NCBI RefSeq assembly: GCF_003071365.1
Contig: NZ_CP028960.1
Coordinates: 310,001 to 374,000 of the forward strand
Direction of reading: 5' to 3'
Length of the DNA stretch: 64,000 nt
DNA from: Methyloceanibacter sp. wino2
GTDB lineage: Bacteria > Pseudomonadota > Alphaproteobacteria > Rhizobiales > Methyloligellaceae
The notes below the pieces were generated by a model. That model was not told the origin of the DNA. It worked only from the letters and a program-made list of their open reading frames with translations, and did not search any database. Shown here piece by piece: positions 58,991-64,000 of the stretch (position 1 is the stretch's first letter; each line of letters opens with the position of its first letter). The position numbers and the translations under genes are program-made.

Positions 58991-61900
58991 CTAGTTGAAC
59001 AGCCACGTGAAGCGGCCTTTGACGGCATTGTCGGAGACGCTGTCGGCATACTGGCCTTGGTAAGAGACGCCGGCCGAGAGCCGGTCCGTCACTGCGAGGT
59101 CGACGCCTGCATCCAAGAGTGCGCTGTCCTCGGCCAGCGGCACACCGTCGATATCAAAGCCGATGCCGGTAGTGGCGAAGGCCAGCGAGGCGCCCGGCGT
59201 CACGTCGTCGAAAGCATGCAGCCAGGCGCCTTCGACGTGCGGCGTTACCTGCATGGTGCCCCACAGCATCGTCGTGGCCGCGCGCAGACCGACGGTCGTG
59301 TAGCCCACGCCCTGGTCGATGCCGGACGTGCGCAAGGATGCTTGCGCGCCGCCCTTCTCGCCGAACCCCTCACTCTCGACGGAAACGTAAGCGAAGCCGC
59401 CGAAAGGCTCGAACTCGATGCCGGCAACTTGCGTGGGATATGCGACCTCGCCGAAGAGCTGGCCCGTGTCGGCATCGTAGTCCGCCTTCTGGCGTTCGTA
59501 GAAGCCCGGGAAGACGACTGCGCGGGAGGTCTCGATCTCGCTCCAGGCCCAAAGGCCGCCGCCACGCAGCGCGAAGCCTGCGAGATCGCCGTTCACGTAG
59601 CCGCCGAGATGATAGGTCTTGGTGTTGGCGCCGCTGAAACGCTGCTCGACGCTTACGTCGGAGAAAGACGCGCCAGTCGCCACGCCAACGCGCCAGGAGC
59701 CGGCGACGCGCGCATCCATGCCGGAAATGAACCCGCCGAGATTGCGGTCCGCCGTGGCGGCATTGCCGTCGCCATCGAACGTGCCCCAGGCACCGTAGCC
59801 TTGCGTCCAGAAGGCCAGCGGTGGAGATGCGGCTTCGGCTATAACCTCTTCGCCAGTGACGGTGCCGCCGAGACGCATGGCACCGGCATTGTAATTCGCT
59901 ACTTGCGGTCCACCGTTCCCCAGCGCTCCGCCTGCATGGCTCGCCTGCATCATACGCCCCAGCACCGCTTCGCGCGCGTAGCGGCTGTCGTCCACGAGCG
60001 TTCCCGCCACCGTCGCATGGATTTCGCCCGACAGCACATCGAAGGCTTGCCGTGCGCCTTCGGCGGATTGGAACAGAACTGAGAGGAACAGCGGATTGGT
60101 CGTCGGGAAGCGATCGAGCGCCTTGGCGACATGGCATTGGTTCTGCGTGTCGGCCACCGAGCAGAAGCTCGGGCCGCCGCCATTGTGGGTGCCGTGATAG
60201 CGCGTCAGCGTCAGCACCACGTCGTTGCCGTCCCCGCCGTCATAGTCGACGCTCGGCTTCAGAAAGGCGAACTCGTGCTCGACGGACCCAAACCGCCCTT
60301 TGACGGCGTCGCCTCCGTCGTTGTCGATGATCGTGTAGTCGGTGCTCTGCTTGTAGTCGCCGTTCGCGGCGAGCACGCGCAAAGCCGAGCCGGTGAGATC
60401 GACCGTCCCCTTGACGACGACCTTGTCGGCGTTCCCCGCCGCATCCACTTCGACCTCGTAGACGGCGCCGCCGGAAAGCGTGAGACCGCCATTGACGCGG
60501 ATGGTCCCGATGGAATTGCCGGGAGCCAGCGTGGCGCCGATGATGTCGAGCATGCCGAACGTACCCGTGCCCTTCACCACGCCGCCCATGACGGTGAGCG
60601 GCATGGACGTCCCGCCGGTGAACGTCCAATTGCCGCTCTCCATCTCGAAGGTTTCGAAATTCCGGAATTGCCGCGTGCCCGAACCGGTATCGATGTCGTC
60701 GAGGTCGAATTCGCCCTGCCCGGGGCCTGAGAGGATCAGCGCGTCGTTCTTTCCGGGACCGGCGCTCACCGTGCCGTCGATGTCCGCGGTGGCCTCGATC
60801 GTCAGCGTGTTAACGTAGGCGTTGGCTTGATCGAACCGAACGGCGCGGGACCCTTTCACCGCGCCTGCGACGCTGATATCGGCGCCTCCGTACCGGACAT
60901 ACACCGCGTACTGGCTGCCGCTGGTTGCTCTGACCGTGCTGCCTGCCCCAACTTGGATCTGTGCGTTGTTTCCAGTGTAGTTGTTGACCTCGATTCCAGT
61001 TTGCCCAGTGACATCACCATTCGTGCTGATCGTGGTCGCGCCGCTTCCGGCATTCATGACGCTGATGCCGGTATAGGTGCCGATGACCGAGCTGCCTGTG
61101 CCGGTCGTTACCGTCACGTCCGTTCCGGACGAGTTCAACGCTTCTATGCCGGAGTTGCCGCCGCTCACGGTGCCATTGACCGACACCGTCACGCTGCCGG
61201 AACCGTCGTTGCCCACGTCGACACCGTCCGAATAGCCGCTGACGGTCGACCCGGCGCCGACAGTGACCGAAATGTCCGTTCCGCGGCTGCTCGAAGCCCC
61301 TACGCCATCTCCGTCCGTGCCGGTCACATCGCCATAGACGCTGATGGCAATCTCACCGTAGCCATCGCTGTCGACAGCGAACCCGGTCGTGCCCGTAATG
61401 GTGGCGTACGCGCCCGTCGTCACCGTAATGTCTGTGCCTGCGAAACTGTATGCGGCGATGGCCGCGTCGTTCTTGCCGGTCACGTCGCCATAGGCATTGA
61501 TCGTGAGCGGGCCGGCTGTGGCCTTGGCATTGATACCGTACCCCTCGGCCGAGACGCTGCCGGAGGCACCAATCGTGACGACGAGCGGGCCGTTGCCGTC
61601 GTTGTTGACGTAAACGCCCGTGCCGGCCTCCCCGAACACGCCGATATCGGCGGTCACCTCGCCGTTGACCGTTACATAGGCCGACGAACCACGGTTGTCG
61701 GCATAGATGCCCCAACCGCCGCCGCTGACACTGCCGCCTTCGTTCAGCGTGATGGAGAGGTTTCCCGTGCCGAAATTGTAGGACTGGAAGTCGCCATTGA
61801 ACGTCCCGTTCGAAACGACCGTCACGCTGCCCGGCGTGGAGCCATCGTCCCCGTAGGACTTGATGTAGAAGGCGTTGTCGATATCGGAGGAGAGCGTGGC

Positions 61901-62182
61901 ACCATTGTAGTCGGTATAGGACAGCGCACCGTCACCGCTGATGGTGATGGCATAGGAGATGATCGTGCTGACGCTGAAGGGATCGGCCGTGACGACTTGT
62001 ACGTTGTCGATGTCGATGAGGTTCTGCGGGTCCGAGCTCGTGCCCTGGCAGACATACGTCGTTGTCGATCCTTGCTGATCGCAGATCTGGTCGGCATGTG
62101 CGCGTCGACCGTATCCCGTGATCGTCGCTGCCAACATCGTCGTGGAGAGCAAGAGCTGCCGCCTCAGGGCACCTTGCCGCAT
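58991..62182 (-). CDS. Autotransporter (type Va) with repeat-built passenger
   Basis: The protein of about 1,063 residues starts with a signal peptide (MRQGALRRQLLLSTTMLAATITGYGRRAHA). The passenger contains Gly/Ser/Thr/Val-rich beta-helix repeats, and four units of 52 residues stand out in the middle. A pertactin/autochaperone-like part (SGNWTFTGG, ATLAPGNSIGTIRVNG, YTIIDNDGGDAVKGRF) is followed by FCSVADTQNQC and the barrel (about residues 790-1067: LAFWTQGYGAWG, DRNLGGFISGMD, GVATGASFSDVSV to VKGRFTWLFN). The ATG at 62182 has GGGGGA upstream. A paralogue lies directly upstream. The protein is expected on the cell surface and may act in adhesion. Confidence 0.93.
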   Translation of the reverse strand: MRQGALRRQLLLSTTMLAATITGYGRRAHADQICDQQGSTTTYVCQGTSSDPQNLIDIDNVQVVTADPFSVSTIISYAITISGDGALSYTDYNGATLSSDIDNAFYIKSYGDDGSTPGSVTVVSNGTFNGDFQSYNFGTGNLSITLNEGGSVSGGGWGIYADNRGSSAYVTVNGEVTADIGVFGEAGTGVYVNNDGNGPLVVTIGASGSVSAEGYGINAKATAGPLTINAYGDVTGKNDAAIAAYSFAGTDITVTTGAYATITGTTGFAVDSDGYGEIAISVYGDVTGTDGDGVGASSSRGTDISVTVGAGSTVSGYSDGVDVGNDGSGSVTVSVNGTVSGGNSGIEALNSSGTDVTVTTGTGSSVIGTYTGISVMNAGSGATTISTNGDVTGQTGIEVNNYTGNNAQIQVGAGSTVRATSGSQYAVYVRYGGADISVAGAVKGSRAVRFDQANAYVNTLTIEATADIDGTVSAGPGKNDALILSGPGQGEFDLDDIDTGSGTRQFRNFETFEMESGNWTFTGGTSMPLTVMGGVVKGTGTFGMLDIIGATLAPGNSIGTIRVNGGLTLSGGAVYEVEVDAAGNADKVVVKGTVDLTGSALRVLAANGDYKQSTDYTIIDNDGGDAVKGRFGSVEHEFAFLKPSVDYDGGDGNDVVLTLTRYHGTHNGGGPSFCSVADTQNQCHVAKALDRFPTTNPLFLSVLFQSAEGARQAFDVLSGEIHATVAGTLVDDSRYAREAVLGRMMQASHAGGALGNGGPQVANYNAGAMRLGGTVTGEEVIAEAASPPLAFWTQGYGAWGTFDGDGNAATADRNLGGFISGMDARVAGSWRVGVATGASFSDVSVEQRFSGANTKTYHLGGYVNGDLAGFALRGGGLWAWSEIETSRAVVFPGFYERQKADYDADTGQLFGEVAYPTQVAGIEFEPFGGFAYVSVESEGFGEKGGAQASLRTSGIDQGVGYTTVGLRAATTMLWGTMQVTPHVEGAWLHAFDDVTPGASLAFATTGIGFDIDGVPLAEDSALLDAGVDLAVTDRLSAGVSYQGQYADSVSDNAVKGRFTWLFN
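60971..61594 (-). repeat. Four 52-residue repeats in the autotransporter passenger
   Basis: Numbered from the TTG at 62194, units begin near residues 201, 253, 305 and 357 (the last about 51-52 long). Each has the pattern GTD-(I/V)-(T/S)-VT-x-GA-x-S-x-V-x-G near its start, then SGS(V/A), a NGxVSG/NGDVTG turn, and a variable end. A fifth, decayed unit follows to about residue 450. The copies have diverged in DNA, so the array is old. Confidence 0.8.
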
Positions 62183-62322
62183 GATGTCCCCCAAACGAGC
62201 CTTGAACCCGGGCGCACCCTGCCCGGTGAGATCGTCAAGCTCTCAGGGTACGACCCTCACAGATTCGTGGGCGAACCGGCAAGTTGCAAGAGTGGCAATA
62301 AGCGCGGCGAAACCTGTTCAAA

Positions 62323-64000
62323 CTAGTTGAACAGCCAGGTCAAACGGCCCTTGACGGCGTTGTCGGAAATGTCGTCCGCATACTGGCCCGAGTAGGATAC
62401 ACCGGCGGAGAGCTGGTCGCTGATCGCGAAGTCGAGGCCCGCATCCAGGAGCGCTGAGTTTTCAGCCAGCGGCACGCCGGTCACGTCGAAGCCCCTGCCC
62501 GTCGTAGCGAACGCGAGCGAGGCACCCGGCGTGACGTCGTTGAAGGCATGCAGCCAGGCCACTTCCGTATGCGGGGTCACTTCCATATCGCCCCACATCA
62601 CGGTCTTCGCGGCGCGAATACCCAGCGTCGTGTAGCCCACGTCTTGAGAGAAATTCGTGCCGTGCAAGGACGCTTCCGCCCCGCCCTTCTCGGTGAAGCC
62701 GCCACTCTCGACGGACACATAGGCGAGACCTGCAAAGGGCTCGAGATCGACGCCGTTCATTTGCGTCGGGTAGGCAACCTCGCCGAAGAGCTGGCCCGTG
62801 TCCGCGTCGTAACTTGCGTTCTGGCGTTCGTAGAAGCCCGGGAAGACCACTGCGCGGGATGTCTCGACTTCGCTCCAGGCCCACAGGCCGCCGCCGCGTA
62901 GCGCGAAGTCACCGGCCATGCCGCCGGCATAGCCGCCGAGATAGTAGCTCTGCACGTTGGCGGTGCTGTAACGCTGGTCCACGCTCACATCGGAGAAAGA
63001 CGCACCCGTCGCCACACCGACGCGCCAAGTGTCGTCGATGTTCGCATCCATGCCGGAGATGAAGCCGCCGAGATTGCGATCTGCCGAGGCTGCGTTCTTG
63101 TTGCCACCGAAGTCACCCCAGGCGCCGAAGCCTTGGGTCCAGAACGCCAGTGGCTGCGGCTGGTCGACAAGCGTCTTGCCGTCGTAATAGCCCGTCCCGC
63201 CGAGCATCATGTCTTGGTTGCCGTAACTGGCGACGAGCGGCCCGCTGGAGCCGAGCGCCCCGCCGCGGTGGTTCGCCTGCATCAAGCGGCCCATGACGGC
63301 GTCGCGCGCATAGCGGCTGTCGTCCACCAGCGTGCCCGCGACCGTCGCGTGGATCTCGCCCGACAGCGCATTGAAGGCTTCGCGCGCGCCCTCCTCGGTC
63401 TGAGTCAGGACGGAGTAGAAGAGCGCATTGTCGGCCGGAAACGCATCGAGCGCCTCCGCCACGTTGCATTGGTTCTTGGTCTCGGCCACCGAGCAAAAGC
63501 TGAGATAGCTGACGCCGCCCGTGCCGCTTCCGCCGGCGCCACTGCCGCTGCCCGTGGTCGGGACGACCGTCCGCAGGAGGGTCAGGACCACGTCGTTGCC
63601 GTCGCCGCCGTCATAGACGACGCTCGGGGTCAGGAACGCATAATTGGTTTCGAGCCGGGCGAACCTGCCGTTGACGGCGTCGGACCCGTCATTCTCGATG
63701 ATCGTGTAGTTGGTGCGCGTCTTGTAGCTGCCCTTCTGGGCCAGCACCCGCAACGTCGCGCCGGTGAGGTTCACGGAGCCGTTGACGATGGCCGTGTCGT
63801 TTCGACCATCCGCGTTTACTTCGACTTCGAACACGGAACCGCTGCGGAGGGTCAAGTCGCCGTTGATCGTCATGGTCCCGATCGAGTTGCCGAGAGAGAT
63901 CGTGCCGCCATTCGAAATCACCTCGCCGAACGTGCCGGTGCCCTTCAGTGTGCCGCCGTTGAGGGTGAAAGTGTATGGCGTGGTGCCGTCGAAGCTCCAC
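62323..64000 (-). CDS. Second autotransporter, 5' part outside the window
   Basis: The frame is open to the right edge. At the edge it reads WSFDGTTPYTFTLNGGTLKGTGTFGEVISNGG, the counterpart of the GGTSMPLTVMGGVVKGTGTFGMLDIIG segment in the first autotransporter. It then has SLGNSIGTMTINGDLTLRSGSVFEVEV, FCSVAETKNQCNVAEALD and a barrel ending VKGRLTWLFN. At least 565 residues are in the window. The barrel differs from the first one by scattered replacements. The SGSGAGGSGTGG linker before FCSVA is unique to this copy. The gene lies 140 bp upstream of the first copy on the same strand. Confidence 0.93.
   Translation of the reverse strand, partial: WSFDGTTPYTFTLNGGTLKGTGTFGEVISNGGTISLGNSIGTMTINGDLTLRSGSVFEVEVNADGRNDTAIVNGSVNLTGATLRVLAQKGSYKTRTNYTIIENDGSDAVNGRFARLETNYAFLTPSVVYDGGDGNDVVLTLLRTVVPTTGSGSGAGGSGTGGVSYLSFCSVAETKNQCNVAEALDAFPADNALFYSVLTQTEEGAREAFNALSGEIHATVAGTLVDDSRYARDAVMGRLMQANHRGGALGSSGPLVASYGNQDMMLGGTGYYDGKTLVDQPQPLAFWTQGFGAWGDFGGNKNAASADRNLGGFISGMDANIDDTWRVGVATGASFSDVSVDQRYSTANVQSYYLGGYAGGMAGDFALRGGGLWAWSEVETSRAVVFPGFYERQNASYDADTGQLFGEVAYPTQMNGVDLEPFAGLAYVSVESGGFTEKGGAEASLHGTNFSQDVGYTTLGIRAAKTVMWGDMEVTPHTEVAWLHAFNDVTPGASLAFATTGRGFDVTGVPLAENSALLDAGLDFAISDQLSAGVSYSGQYADDISDNAVKGRLTWLFN

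Overview
The window is a GC-rich stretch of an alphaproteobacterial chromosome, most likely Hyphomicrobiales (Rhizobiales). Markers for this are a B12-dependent class II ribonucleotide reductase of about 1,230 residues, the F1-ATPase zeta subunit (DUF1476), a bacterial NDUFA12 homologue of complex I, the purC-purS-purQ-purL-bolA-glutaredoxin block, DUF2155 and DUF6867 proteins, and a recA promoter overlapped by the alphaproteobacterial LexA operator GTTC-N7-GTTC. Genus cannot be fixed by eye. Almost all of it is core chromosome. I see no tRNA, rRNA, CRISPR, insertion sequence, integrase or phage gene.

Layout. 1-9.1 kb: end of a probable RNase E gene, an aminotransferase, a periplasmic M48 protease plus DsbA-type thioredoxin, aroQ-accB-accC (dehydroquinase and biotin carboxylase parts of acetyl-CoA carboxylase), aat (N-degron transferase), DUF2155, a methyltransferase and NDUFA12. 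9.1-13.7 kb: nrdJ followed by a histone H1-like basic protein. 14.3-18.3 kb: a MoaB/CinA-type protein, sfsA, map, radC, DUF4336. 18.3-22 kb: a ketoacyl-ACP synthase with its own acyl carrier protein, divergent from a fatty acyl-CoA ligase. 22-29 kb: a DUF2147 envelope protein and a beta-oxidation operon (fadE, fadJ, fadI types). 29.4-35.5 kb: a double-CDGSH iron-sulfur protein and a complete branched-chain amino acid ABC transporter with an extra membrane protein and a lipoprotein-type binding protein. 35.5-46.3 kb: purine biosynthesis (purB, purC, purS, purQ, purL), DUF1476, bolA-glutaredoxin, and a DUF1326/DUF2182 pair. 46.3-51.2 kb: rpsD, a secreted protein of unknown function, trmJ, icd and a cyclic-nucleotide-gated-type K+ channel. 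51.2-57.5 kb: alaS, recA, an AI-2E family permease, an HU protein. 57.5-64 kb: a 39-bp tandem repeat, an MFS permease and two tandem paralogous autotransporters, the second running off the window.

The most striking sequence-level signal is that four conserved genes (aroQ, a SAM methyltransferase, radC, purL) are each broken by exactly one missing base in a G or C homopolymer. Adding one base restores a full-length conserved protein each time. This looks like consensus error in the assembly, not gene decay, and these genes should be read as probably intact in the cell. Biologically the best leads are the two autotransporters with near-identical barrels, 52-residue passenger repeats and a conserved cysteine motif, the recA operator/promoter, a perfect 13-bp hairpin just before purB, the DUF1326/DUF2182 pair, and the dedicated acyl carrier protein/ketosynthase/ligase group. 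I did not find a convincing new multi-gene defence or mobile system here.
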